Shown: positions 45,594 through 56,710 of the stretch, piece after piece | Numbering within the stretch: the first letter of the stretch is position 1 | Layout of the letters: the number at the start of each line of letters is the position of its first letter | The notes under the pieces: model-generated | Seen by the model: only the letters and a program-made list of their open reading frames with translations | Told to the model about the DNA's origin: nothing | Databases searched by the model: none | Made by a program: the position numbers and the translations under genes | Source: Platerodrilus igneus | Taxonomy: Eukaryota > Arthropoda > Insecta > Coleoptera > Lycidae | Assembly: GCA_036346225.1 (NCBI GenBank) | Contig: JARFIW010000836.1 | Location: 186,001 to 250,000 of the forward strand | Direction of reading: 5' to 3' | Length of the DNA: 64,000 nucleotides

Positions 45594-47702
45594 CCGTGGA
45601 ACTTTCAAAATCTCGCCTCAACTCCTGAATCTAACATAAAATTTTTCTGAAAAAAAATTTTTTTAAATTTCTTACACTACCTTTTGGAACGCCTTCTTAT
45701 TTTTGCTCACCCTGGCTAGCTCAGCAATCGGCTTCTTGTTGAATACCTACCATCCTAAGCACCTTCCTTTTTCACAAACACAGTTAAATGAAATTACCAC
45801 TCAAATAATGCAACAAAACATACAACCTTTTTATTTACACATATTGATAATTATTAAGAAATTATTTACACCTTGGTACAGACAGTTTGATAAAACTGTT
45901 ACCATCTCAATCATTAAATCCTTTAAAGTTCTTGATTTTAATATATTTCAACAAATTTCTCTTAGACGAGTAGATGGGCCCGTCGTGCAACCCTAGATTG
46001 ATTTTATTCTGGTCTATTTTGAGCTTATTATAACCCAGTTCCTCTAAATGTTTTTAAACCTCGCATTTTTATTAAAAATAAAACTAAAGACCCGTTTACT
46101 CCTTACAACAACATTTTATATCATCAATAAACATTTTTATATCATCAATAAACTTTTTTAAATAATCAAGAGTAATTGTCCTGTACGTATACCCCTTTAA
46201 ATGAGTTTTATGTTAATAAATACACCCCCAATAAGTCCAACCACTCATACACAAAAATATCAGCACAAATGTTTAAGCAAAAAGCAGAAAATTAATTTTC
46301 TTTATCTGAAGTAGGCTTCGTCCCTCGGCACCTCTGAAGTTGGGTACCAAAAACCCTCGTCGTTGTGTCCATGTACTTAACGATTATGCCTGGATACAAC
46401 TGATCGCCACTATTCAAATCTCTGTAACCACCTTTAATCTTCTACCCAAATATTTGTCTTGTCCAAACTTAACATTCCATCCTACTACACTTCATGCATA
46501 CTAGTTAAGCTTTAAGATTTGCTTATCCAAGTACCATCCCATCATTCAATTGAGTCGTGTAGTAACGGCACCTTTTGTCTAGACCGTAGCACCCACTCGT
46601 GCAAATCACTTTTATTACTTTTCCGGTACGTTACTACAGCTTGAAATACTTTAAAACAGGATATAGTATGCTATTTTACCGAATACACAATAATTAATAC
46701 ACGTAAAAGCATATACTATCAATTACATTGAAGATCTAAGCGCGATCTCAGATCTAAGGGAAAGAGAGCTTTATTATCTTTCTCAGAGTATTTATCCGCT
46801 TTTCACACCCCTCAAAGAACTTTTCTACATCGAAAAGCGTATTTTTAAAATCACATTTAGAAATTTTAAACGTAACGTCTGAAAAATTCCGAGATCATCA
46901 TAATATTACACTGAAATTCGTTTAATACCTCAGCGGACGCGCGCTTCTCAAAACTGTTCGCCTTAGACCAATGATATAGTTTTCCCCCGTTATAACGCTC
47001 CACCTCTCAGCTATCTTTCTACGATTCACCCATATTTATTGTCTCTTTTAGAAACCCCTCTCAAGCTACAGAAAATCGATATTGTTGTTGGCCTTTACAT
47101 TTCCCCGTGTATTTTAGACGTGACTTGTAACCAACGCTTTCTTATACGTTTCTCTGTCTGTTTTACATTATCGATCGTTCATTTCACTTAGTCTTCAAGA
47201 CACTTGTTATTGTTAGCAGTTTGTCAAACCGACCGCTGCAAACAATTTCATAAAAATTCTGTCTCAACGTATAATCAAGTTTCATGAACCTGACGTTTAG
47301 CTAACATGTGTTTCTTCAAAGCCCATTGTTGTTTAAAATAACAATTCCGAGTTTCTCCCTTTCTTAGGATTTGTAAACGAACGTTTTCGTTTATGTAAAT
47401 GGAAATATGCGTTCAAATTATTGATTTTCTATACTTGAAAGCTCCGTTTCTGCTTTCATGCGCTTGATTTAAAATTATTACAATTTAATTATGCGTATCC
47501 TTGAGTTTTTATGTACTTTAAAGTTCTTCTTTTTGTGCAATTTTAACATTCTAATTTAGAATTACAAAATCTGTTAATAACCGTCCGTCTTCATTATCTA
47601 AACTAATTCGTTTGGAGCGTAAATAAATTGTTCCTATTTTCTATATACACAGTTGATCAAATTTTATTGTCTAGACCTAATTAACCTATAATTCCAACAA
47701 CA
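45592..47702 (-). mobile_element. Solo LTR, family X, copy 2 (minus)
   Basis: On the minus strand starts TGTTGTTGGAATTATAGG and ends TTCCACGGCA; 2.1 kb, with TG...CA ends. It is the inverted relative of 33540-35581, with an extra about 60 bp near its 3' end. (TA)n lies at both edges. A 97-codon plus-strand frame at 45703 appears to be chance. Confidence 0.65.

Positions 47703-47744
<42 letters not shown>
47703..47744. repeat. (TA)n tract between X2 and R2
   Basis: TA repeats with one AA interruption, directly before TACTCATATTTAG of R2. Confidence 0.95.
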
Positions 47745-47746
<2 letters not shown>

Positions 47747-50009
47747 CTCATATTTAGACCAGGGTAGAAAATTAATGAATTACATCAAATAATTTTAATC
47801 ACCGTGTATAAGGAATTTTATTAGATAATACGCTTTATTAAAAAGCCGTGGAGAATAAAAATTCATTCGTTTCATTAAAAATAAGAGATTTAAATTATTT
47901 ACAAGACGGTTTATATAAAAAGAAGCAGTATTAAAATGCTCCACGTGTAATATAATTATTTTGAGTAAAGAAGCAAATGGAAATTACGTGCAAAATTTAT
48001 ATTAATTGATTCGAGTTTGGGTAACAAGTATTAAACAAAAAGTACAGATAATAATTAATATTTGATTAGGAGTCACTAAAAATTAAAGGGTATTATTTTT
48101 AATTGAAGTTAATTGAACCATTAGTAACATATAATATGTATAAAAGCTAGTAAAAACCCAATAATATTCAGATCGTAGAAGTATTATGTTTGAACACCTG
48201 CGTATTTTAAATGTTTTATGTTCTGCGTAAAATTTGCAGATAACAAATGGGTACAGAGAATGTTGGGGAAACCGTTGCTTAAATTTTACGCGAAATGCTA
48301 ATAAGGTGGGTTATTTCACAAGCCCACATGGATTGAAAATAAGTCGATAATAAAGAATATCAATTTGCACCAATAAGAACAGGTTAGAAAAGGAAAGAGA
48401 AAATGCGTCAAGCAAAGACACTAATAAGTAAAAGGCGTGAGTTGAGCAACGTCACTGGGTTGCGATTGGTTGAAAATAAGAGGCAAACTTGAGAGGTAAA
48501 AATAACATTTCTGTATAAGAATTAATTAGTTATTCCCAGGCGTTGCGAGCCGTGTCGAAATTTCTGAGATTTAACTGGTGCGAGTGCAAATTTTATAAGA
48601 ACCGACGCACAGGCGGTCGAGATGGGAATATAGAATGAGAAATTCTAGAAACTGGCCGTTTCGAGGACAAAACCGACCGACAGGCTAACCACTATATATA
48701 ACCGGGTTAATATGAGTTTCTCTCTCTTAGATTTTCGATTTGATTCAATGCGTTAAACAGTGCTTTTTAGTTTTCCGATTTTGATAGAATAATTTAAACA
48801 GTTTGATCGTATATTTTGGTGATTTAAAACAGTTTGTTCTTTACGTGCTACAATGAATGTAATTTAGTGCACTTAGAAAAGAAGATACAAGGTAATAAAG
48901 TCTAGTATCACTGTACCAATTAGTCAAAATTGCAACGACAAATGAATACACAAAAGTAGGCAGTTTTGGCGTATATTTGTGAAAGAAGTATGAATTTCTT
49001 TGCTATTTTTCGGGGGTGTTAATAATTAAATGATTCGTAAACGTGTCTGTATCCACAAAACAAGCTTCAGATATACACAAATGAGTTCCGGAAAAGCACT
49101 GAAACAACTTTAAATGAATGGTGGTGTAGAAAATTTTAAAGGCGACCAGCAATACGAGGACCTAAACATAGCCCAGTTGGATTGGTGTGATTAACAGAGG
49201 ACGATATACATTGAGGCCACGAGTGCATTAACCTTCAGGTAACTTATGCTTTGTTGTTCGTTTTTTTTTGATGTTTTGGTGTGTGTTGAATAACTTTATA
49301 ATTGATTTACTTAAAATGGACAGTAGTGAAATTGTGCTAACAACAAATTTTTAATTTTAAGGTGAAATTTTCTTGTTTAAGTAGAAAGGAGTATTTAGTA
49401 TTGATGTTCTGGATTATGATAAAAATTTGGGTATGTCTTTGAGCTCAATTAGACGAACCTGGTTAATTAACGTAAAGGGGTGGGAGATGCTCCCTTTGTA
49501 CTCAGACTCAGGTCTGCATATATTGTTATATTAATTAGTAGGCATCTATAAGGACTTTAATTCTGGATGCACATTAAAATGATAATAAATTTAATCTTGA
49601 AATTTTATGATACTGAAATTAATGCTGAAATTTAATTTTGGAAAATTTAATGTATTATAAATATTGATGTAAATAGAGTTAACGTTGATGTTTGGGGTAG
49701 GAATGTATTTGTTTTTTTTTATGAATGAGGATGAAAGTTTTAACGAGGGGAGCAGCCGAGGCGATGAACAGAAGAAAGTCAACGGACCAGTTAAGTTAAT
49801 GAATAGCTTTTTGTAGGATTCACAGCATTCTTTGACACCCAAAAGTGAGGCTCGATTTTAAAAAGGTTTCACAGCATTCTTGACGCCCAAATCGTGAGGC
49901 TCGATTCTAATACAGGGAAACACAGCATTCTTTGACGCCAAATCTGTGGAGCTCAAATGTTTTTTTTTTGAAAGGGCCAGTTCCTGCAGATATGAGAGGT
50001 TTCACAGCA
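47745..50009 (+). repeat. Family R LTR R2
   Basis: TACTCATATTTAGACC to TTTCACAGCA, 2265 bp. TATA-like ACTATATATAACCGGG at 48691. The end contains three complete PBS-like units before the junction with the interior. Confidence 0.75.
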
Positions 50010-50038
50010 TTCTTTGGCGACCCAAACGTGAGGCTCGA
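49820..50038 (+). promoter_or_regulatory. PBS-like repeat array at R2 end and active primer site
   Basis: Four units, each CACAGCATTCTTTGGCGCCC-like followed by a variant of AAACGTGAGGCTCGA: 49823, 49869, 49920 and 50003. The last one, TGGCGACCCAAACGTGAGGC at 50015, is closest to the tRNA-Lys complement and lies right after the CACAGCA that marks LTR ends, so it is the probable working site. Confidence 0.7.
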
Positions 50039-50158
50039 GTTCCAAATAAAATTTTTGTGATTTTATTCCAGGAAACTGGCGATCTGAGAGAGAGAGAGTT
50101 TCTGTGTGTGTGTATAAATTTAAGAGTATTTTAGAGTGTGTGAGAGCGATTAGAACGT

Positions 50159-50452
50159 ATGCAGAGAAAAGAGTGGTTAAGGAGTCAAGGAGTGGAAATT
50201 GGAAGTGACGATAGTGCATTGTGTGAGAAAAATTCTAAAATGGAAGAAGCTGGAGGCAGTAGAGATCAGTCGAGGACGGAATCAGGGGATCAAGTAAACG
50301 AGATGATAATGAGAATGCTAGAGAGGATGAACGAAGAATCTAATAGAGCTAGGGAAGAATCCAATAGAAAATTAGAACTGCTAAGCGATGAAGCTAATAG
50401 AGCTAGGGAAGAATCTAATAGAGCTAGAGAAAAATCGAGAATTTTAAAGTAG
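50159..50452 (+). CDS. Family R ORF, gag-like coiled coil (unit 1)
   Basis: 97 residues starting MQRKEWLRSQGVEIGSDDSA. The second half is a Glu/Arg-rich helix with a repeated SNRAREESNR heptad-like module (LERMNEESNRAREESNRKLE, DEANRAREESNRAREK), predicted to be a coiled coil. No other domain. It resembles the N-terminal helical part of some Gypsy gag proteins only in composition. The same ORF recurs at 53635 with a Val-to-Gly change. An overlapping frame (50464 onward, entered through ENFKVVSFGLSAEKE) may be its original continuation after a frameshift that predates the tandem duplication. Confidence 0.45.
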   Translation: MQRKEWLRSQGVEIGSDDSALCEKNSKMEEAGGSRDQSRTESGDQVNEMIMRMLERMNEESNRAREESNRKLELLSDEANRAREESNRAREKSRILK

Positions 50453-50688
50453 TATCGTTTGGTTTGTCGGCAGAAAAGGAAACAATGATAAATAAGAAAC
50501 AGACAAGTGTAGGGACTAAAGAAGAAGCAATAGTTAAAAGTCAGGATAATAGGGATGATAAGTTTATTGTATGTGAGATAATAGGGATGATAAGTATAGA
50601 TATAGAAGGAGGAGAAATAGGGATGAAGAGTATTAGGATGGTAAGAAGAAAGACTTGGAGGGTCAAGAAGAGAGTTAGATTTAAATAA
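50434..50688 (+). pseudogene. Overlapping second frame of family R gag-like ORF (unit 1)
   Basis: Open frame reading ENFKVVSFGLSAEKETMINK, then SQDNRDDKFIVCEIIGM and a basic end VRRKTWRVKKRVRFK, ending 50688. It overlaps the coiled-coil ORF in another register and is repeated in unit 2. No recognisable domain. It is either the frameshifted remainder of gag or a product of frameshifting. Confidence 0.35.
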
Positions 50689-51223
50689 CTTGATGAACAG
50701 AGGAGAGAGATAGGTGAATTTTAGTATAGTTATAGAAAATAAAGCTAGGTATAGGATAAATATGGGAGATAATTAGAAATAGGTTTAGGATGAGAATAAA
50801 GAGTAAATGTAGGAAGAAAATAAGATAGGTTAAGTATAGATATTTCATATAAGATTAGTGGAGAGTTAGGAATAGAGTAAGAGTAGGATAGGCATATAGG
50901 ATTAGGTAGGGGGAAGTAAAGTATAGTGAAGATTAGTTAAAAATTAGGAATAGGATAGGTATATAGGATATATATAGGATTAGATGGATGAGTAGGATGA
51001 AGTTAGGGATAATTTCAGTTTATAAAATTAGGTGAGTTAGGAATAGGATAGGGATATAGGACAGGTGTAAATAATTTTTTTGGATTGGATATAAGTTAGG
51101 TAAGTTAGATAGATAAGGGTAGAGAGAGATAGGCAATTTTTTTGTAAATTTTTTTTTGCAGTCTAAATGCTTTATATTTGCATTCAAATAAGTGGGATTA
51201 TTTGTATTCAAATAGGGGGAAAA
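50689..51223 (+). repeat. Purine-rich tail with GATAGG-type degenerate repeats, and PPT
   Basis: Strongly A/G-biased plus strand with many variants of TAGGATAGG, GTATAGGAT and GAGTTAGG, followed by short T-rich tracts and AATAGGGGGAAAA at 51211-51223, the likely polypurine tract before the next LTR. Recurs at 54165-54699. Confidence 0.6.
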
Positions 51224-53489
51224 TACTCATATTTAGACTAGGGTAGAAAATTAATGAATTACATCAAATAATTTTAATCACCGTGTATAAGGAATTTTAT
51301 TAGATAATACGATTTATTAAAAAGCCGTGGAGAATAAAAATTCATTCGTTTCATTAAAAATAAGAGATTTAAATTATTTACAAGACGCTTTATATAAAAA
51401 GAAGCAGTATTAAAATGCTCCACGTGTAATATAATTATTCCGAGTAAAGAAGCAAATGGAAATTATGTGCAAAATTTATATTAATTGATTCAAGTTTGGG
51501 TAACAAGTATTAAACAAAATGTACAGATAATAATTAATATTTGATTAGGAGTCACTAAAAATTAAAGGGTATTATTTTTAATTGAAGTTAATTGAACCAT
51601 TAGTAACATATAATATGTATAAAAGCTAGTAAAAACCCAATAATATTCAGATCGTAGAAGTATTATGTTTGAACACCTGCGTATTTTAAATGTTTTATGT
51701 TCTGCGTAAAATTTGCAGATAACAAATGGGTACAGAGAATGTTGGGGAAACCGTTGCTTAAATTTTACGGGAAATGCTAATAAGTTGGGTTATTTCACAA
51801 GCCCACATGGATTGAAAATAAGTCGATAATAAAGAATATCAATTTGCACAAATAAGAACAGGTTAGAAAAGGAAAGAGAAAATGCGTCAAGCAAAGACAC
51901 TAATAAGTAAAAGGCGTGAGTTGAGCAACGTCACTGGGTTGCGATTGGTTGAAAATAAGAGGCAAACTTGAGAGGTAAAAATAACATTTCTGTATAAGAA
52001 TTAATTAGTTATTCCCAGGCGTTGCGAGCCGTGTCGAAATTTCTGAGATTTAACTGGTGCGAGTGCAAATTTAATAAGAACCGACGCACAGGCGGTCGAG
52101 ATGGGAATATAGAATGAGAAATTCTAGAAACTGGCCGTTTTGAGGACAAAACCGACCGACAGGCTAACCACTATATATAACCGGGTTAATATGAGTTTCT
52201 CTCTCTTAGATTTTCGATTTGATTCAATGCGTTAAACAGTGCTTTTTAGTTTTCCGATTTTGATAGAATAATTTAAACAGTTTGATCGTATATTTTGGTG
52301 ATTTAAAACAGTTTGTTCTTTACGTGCTACAATGAATGTAATTTAGTGCACTTAGAAAAGAAGATACAAGGTTATAAAGTCTAGTATCACTGTACCAATT
52401 AGTCAAAATTGCAACGACAAATGAATACACAAAAGTAGGCAGTTTTGGCGTATATTTGTGAAAGAAGTATGAATTTCTTTGCTATTTTTCGGGGGTGTTA
52501 ATAATTAAATGATTCGTAAACGTGTCTGTATCCACAAAACAAGCTTCAGATATACACAAATGAGTTCCGGAAAAGCACTGAAACAACTTTAAATGAATGG
52601 TGGTGTAGAAAATTTTAAAGGCGACCAGCAATACGAGGACCTAAACATAACCCAGTTGGATTGGTGTGATTAACAGAGGACGATATACATTGGGGCCACG
52701 AGTGCATTAACCTTCAGGTAACTTATGCTTTGTTGTTCGTTTTTTTTTGATGTTTTGGTGTGTGTTGAATAACTTTATAATTGATTTACTTAAAATGGAC
52801 AGTAGTGAAATTGTACTAACAACAAATTTTTAATTTTAAGGTGAAATTTTCTTGTTTAAGTAGAAAGGAGTATTTAGTATTGATGTTCTGGATTATGATA
52901 AAAATTTGGGTATGTCTTTGAGCTCAATTAGACGAACCTGGTTAATTAACGTAAAGAGGTGGGAGATGCTCCCTTTGTACTCAGACTCAGGTCTGCATAT
53001 ATTGTTATATTAATTAGTAGGCATCTATAAGGACTTTAATTCTGGATGCACATTAAAATGATAATAAATTTAATCTTGAAATTTTATGATACTGAAATTA
53101 ATGCTGAAATTTAATTTTGGAAAATTTAATGTATTATAAATATTGATGTAAATAGAGTTAACGTTGATGTTTGGGGTAGGAATGTATTTGTTTTTTTTTA
53201 TGAATGAAGATGAAAGTTTTAACGAGGGGAGCAGCCGAGGCGATGAACAGAAGAAAGTCAACGGACCAGTTATGTTAATGAATAGCTTTTTGTAGGATTC
53301 ACAGCATTCTTTGACACCCAAAAGTGAGGCTCGATTTTAAAAAGGTTTCACAGCATTCTTGACGCCCAAATCGTGAGGCTCGATTCTAATACAGGGAAAC
53401 ACAGCATTCTTTGACGCCAAATCTGTGGAGCTCAAATATTTTTTTTTTTGAAAGGGCCAGTTCCTGCAGATATGAGAGGTTTCACAGCA
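51224..53489 (+). repeat. Family R LTR R3 (shared middle LTR)
   Basis: TACTCATATTTAGACTAGGG to TTTCACAGCA; nearly identical to R2, with the same TATA region (52171) and the same four-unit PBS-like array (53299-53518). Confidence 0.75.
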
Positions 53490-53634
53490 TTCTTTGGCGA
53501 CCCAAACGTGAGGCTCGAGTTCCAAATAAAATTTTTGTGATTTTATTCCAGGAAACTGGCGATCTGAGAGAGAGAGTTTCTGTGTGTGTATAAATTTAGG
53601 AGTATTTTAGAGTGTGTGAGAGTGATTAGAACGT

Positions 53635-53928
53635 ATGCAGAGAAAAGAGTGGTTAAGGAGTCAAGGAGTGGAAATTGGAAGTGACGATAGTGCATTGTGT
53701 GAGAAAAATTCTAAAATGGAAGAAGCTGGAGGCAGTAGAGATCAGTCGAGGACGGAATCAGGGGATCAAGGAAACGAGATGATAATGAGAATGCTAGAGA
53801 GGATGAACGAAGAATCTAATAGAGCTAGGGAAGAATCCAATAGAAAATTAGAACTGCTAAGCGATGAAGCTAATAGAGCTAGGGAAGAATCTAATAGAGC
53901 TAGAGAAAAATCGAGAATTTTAAAGTAG
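53635..53928 (+). CDS. Family R ORF, gag-like coiled coil (unit 2)
   Basis: Second copy of the 97-residue ORF of 50159-50452, differing by one visible residue (GDQGNEM in place of GDQVNEM). Preceded by the same leader with GAGAGAGAG and GTGTGTG runs (slightly shorter here). Followed by the same overlapping frame (53940-54164). Confidence 0.45.
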   Translation: MQRKEWLRSQGVEIGSDDSALCEKNSKMEEAGGSRDQSRTESGDQGNEMIMRMLERMNEESNRAREESNRKLELLSDEANRAREESNRAREKSRILK

Positions 53929-54699
53929 TATCGTTTGGTTTGTCGGCAGAAAAGGAAACAATGATAAATAAGAAACAGACAAGTGTAGGGACTAAAGAAG
54001 AAGCAATAGTTAAAAGTCAGGATAATAGGGATGATAAGTTTATTGTATGTGAGATAATAGAGATGATAAGTATAGATATAGAAGGAGGAGAAATAGGGAT
54101 GAAGAGTATTAGGATGGTAAGAAGAAAGACTTGGAGGGTCAAGAAGAGAGTTAGATTTAAATAACTTGATGAACAGAGGAGAGAGATAGGTAAATTTTAG
54201 TATAGTTATAGAAAATAAAGCTAGGTATAGGATAAATATGGGAGATAATTAGAAATAGGTTTAGGATGAGAATAAAGAGTAAATGTAGGAAGAAAATAAG
54301 ATAGGTTAAGTATAGATATTTCATATAAGATTAGTGGAGAGTTAGGAATAGAGTAAGAGTAGGATAGGCATATAGGATTAGGTAGGGGGAAGTAAAGTAT
54401 AGTGAAGATTAGTTAAAAGTTAGGAATAGGATAGGTATATAGGATGTATATAGGATTAGATGGATGAGTAGGATGAAGTTAGGGATAGTTTCAGTTTATA
54501 AAAATAGGTGAGTTAGGAATAAGATAGGGATATAGGACAGATGTAAATAATTTTTTTGGATTGGATATAAGTTAGGTAAGTTAGATAGATAAGGGTAGAG
54601 AGAGATAGGCAATTTTTTTGTAAAATTTTTTTTGCAGTCTAAATGCTTTATATTTGCATTCAAATAAGTGGGATTATTTGTATTCAAATAGGGGGAAAA
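53929..54699 (+). repeat. Second copy of family R 3' interior
   Basis: Copy of 50453-51223: overlapping frame to 54164, purine-rich GATAGG-type tail and GGGGGAAAA tract before R4. Confidence 0.65.
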
Positions 54700-56146
54700 T
54701 ACTCATATTTAGACCAGGGTAGAAAATTAATGAATTACATCAAATAATTTTAATCACCGTGTATAAGGAATTTTATTAGATAATACGATTTATTAAAAAG
54801 CCGTGGAGAATAAAAATTCATTCGTTTCATTAAAAATAAGAGATTTAAATTATTTACAAGACGTTTTATATAAAAAGAAGCAGTATTAAAATGCTCCACG
54901 TGTAATATAATTATTCGGAGTAAAGAAGCAAATGGAAATTATGTGCAAAATTTATATTAATTGATTCAAGTTTGGGTAACAAGTATTAAACAAAATGTAC
55001 AGATAATAATTAATATTTGATTAGGAGTCACTAAAAATTAAAGGGTATTATTTTTAATTGAAGTTAATTGAACCATTAGTAACATATAATATGTATAAAA
55101 GCTAGTAAAAACCCAATAATATTCAGATCGTAGAAGTATTATGTTTGAACACCTGCCTATTTTAAATGTTTTATGTTCTGCGTACAATTTACAGATAACA
55201 AATGGGTACAGAGAATGTTGGGGAAACCGTTGCTTAAATTTTACGGGAAATGCTAATAAGGTGGGTTATTTCACAAGCCCACATGGATTGAAAATAAGTC
55301 GATAATAAAGAATATCAATTTGCACCAATAAGAACAGGTTAGAAAAGGAAAGAGTAAATGCGTCAAGCAAAGACACTAATAAGTAAAAGGCGTGAGTTGA
55401 GCAACGTCACTGGGTTGCGATTGGTTGAAAATAAGAGGCAAACTTGAGAGGTAAGAATAACATTTCTGTATAAGAATTAATTAGTTATTTTTGATGTTTT
55501 GGTGTGTGTTGAATAACTTTATAATTGATTTACTTAAAATGGACAGTAGTGAAATTGTACTAACAACAAATTTTTAATTTTAAGGTGAAATTTTCTTGTT
55601 TAAGTAGAAAGGAGTATTTAGTATTGATGTTCTGGATTATGATAAAAATTTGGGTATGTCTTTGAGCTCAATTAGACGAACCTGGTTAATTAACGTAAAG
55701 AGGTGAGAGATGCTCCCTTTGTACTCAGACTCAGGTCTGCATATATTGTTATATTAATTAGTAGGCATCTATAAGGACTTTAATTCTGGATGCACATTAA
55801 AATGATAATAAATTTAATCTTGAAATTTTATGATACTGATATTAATGCTGAAATTTAATTTTGGAAAATTTAATGTATTATAAATATTGATGTAAATAGA
55901 GTTAACGTTGATGTTTGGGGTAGGAATGTATTTGTTTTTTTTATGAATGAGGATGAAAGTTTTAACGAGGGGAGCAGCCGAGGCGATGAACAGGAGAAAG
56001 TCAACGGACCAGTTAAGTTAATGAATAGCTTTTTGTAGGATTCACAGCATTCTTTGACACCCAAAAGTGAGGGTCGATTTTAAAAAGGTTTCACAGCATT
56101 CTTGACGCCCAATTCGTGAGGCTCGATTCTAATACAGGGAAACACA

Positions 56147-56149
<3 letters not shown>
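54700..56149 (+). repeat. Family R LTR R4 (internally deleted)
   Basis: Starts like R2/R3 but lacks about 735 bp: AATTAGTTATT at 55490 joins directly to TTTGATGTTTTGG, which in R3 lies near 52750. The missing part includes the TATA region. It ends AAACACAGCA at the third PBS-like unit, where R2 and R3 continue to a fourth. Confidence 0.7.

Positions 56150-56151
<2 letters not shown>

Positions 56152-56193
<42 letters not shown>
56152..56193. repeat. (TA)n tract right of the family R array
   Basis: TA repeats directly after the CACAGCA end of R4. Confidence 0.95.
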
Positions 56194-56197
<4 letters not shown>

Positions 56198-56376
56198 CAC
56201 TTTTGGGACAGCTACTCTTTAGTCCTTTCAATAAGTGCCCAATTCATAAGAGAAAAAATAGTTGTATATTTCCTTTATTTTTGTACAACGTATTTTAGTA
56301 CTCAAGTATTACATTTTACTAAAATAAGTGAAAATATAGTTTAATCTTAAACTAGATAATATAAAACAGATTTCAC

Positions 56377-56382
56377 TTTATT
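56377..56382 (-). promoter_or_regulatory. Poly(A) signal of arylsulfatase-like gene
   Basis: AATAAA on the minus strand about 100 bp after the stop codon of the exon at 56480, a normal distance for a short 3' UTR. Confidence 0.5.
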
Positions 56383-56479
56383 TGATCTACCAAAATACCG
56401 TCCATGTAGTATAAGCTAGTAAAATTAAAAATCAATTAAGATTAACTAGCACTTAAGCACAAAATTGAGAGATCTTTAA

Positions 56480-56709
56480 TTAAGCGGAACAAGTTGGCTC
56501 AGCACAGTCAATCCATGGATTCCAGGTGTATTTAAAATGTTTAGGATCAGCATTTTCAATGTCAGGTTTCTGATTAATTTGCGGAATTAGTCCAGATTTG
56601 TACTCCACCAAAGCTCGTTTCATCTTTCGAACAACACTTGGAAAGAACTTTGCTAAATTATTTTCTTCGCATGGGTCACTAGGTATGTCGTAAAGACAAA
56701 CTTCGCCAC
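56480..56709 (-). CDS. Arylsulfatase-B-like protein, last coding exon
   Basis: Sulfatases of this group hydrolyse sulfate esters (N-acetylgalactosamine 4-sulfate for human ARSB) in the lysosome or outside the cell. The exon starts after an acceptor TATTTTTGCAG at 56710 and encodes GEVCLYDIPSDPCEENNLAK, FFPSVVRKMKRALVEYKSGL, IPQINQKPDIENADPKHFKY, TWNPWIDC to the stop at 56480. LYDIxxDPCExxNLA, the Pro-containing linker and W(T/N)PW(I/L)D match the C-terminal end of insect arylsulfatase B/I/J proteins. Catalytic residues would be in upstream exons, which I do not find to 64000. The exon is intact, without stops, so this is the best candidate for a live host gene. The in-frame ATG at 56725 is intronic. 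Confidence 0.8.
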
Positions 56710-56710
56710 C

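Larger units (their letters stand above)
47745..56149 (+). mobile_element. Tandem family R element: LTR-internal-LTR-internal-LTR
   Basis: Three LTRs (47745-50009, 51224-53489, 54700-56149) share two internal segments (50010-51223, 53490-54699). The repeat period is 3479 and 3476 bp, and the two full units differ only by scattered substitutions and small indels. (TA)n occurs only at the outer edges, so the middle LTR is shared rather than flanked by insertion sites. This is the structure expected from unequal exchange between LTRs, or from co-packaged tandem cDNA. The internal parts encode only a short gag-like ORF, so the family is non-autonomous. Confidence 0.8.

Noticed and set aside
49953..50219. 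88-codon minus ORF over the R2 primer-site array
   Set aside because: Lies across LTR end, primer sites and leader; repeat structure explains the sequence.
43102..56193. CRISPR-like array from regularly repeated units
   Set aside because: Units are PBS-like LTR-end repeats and (TA)n in a eukaryotic retroelement cluster, without unique spacers or cas genes.
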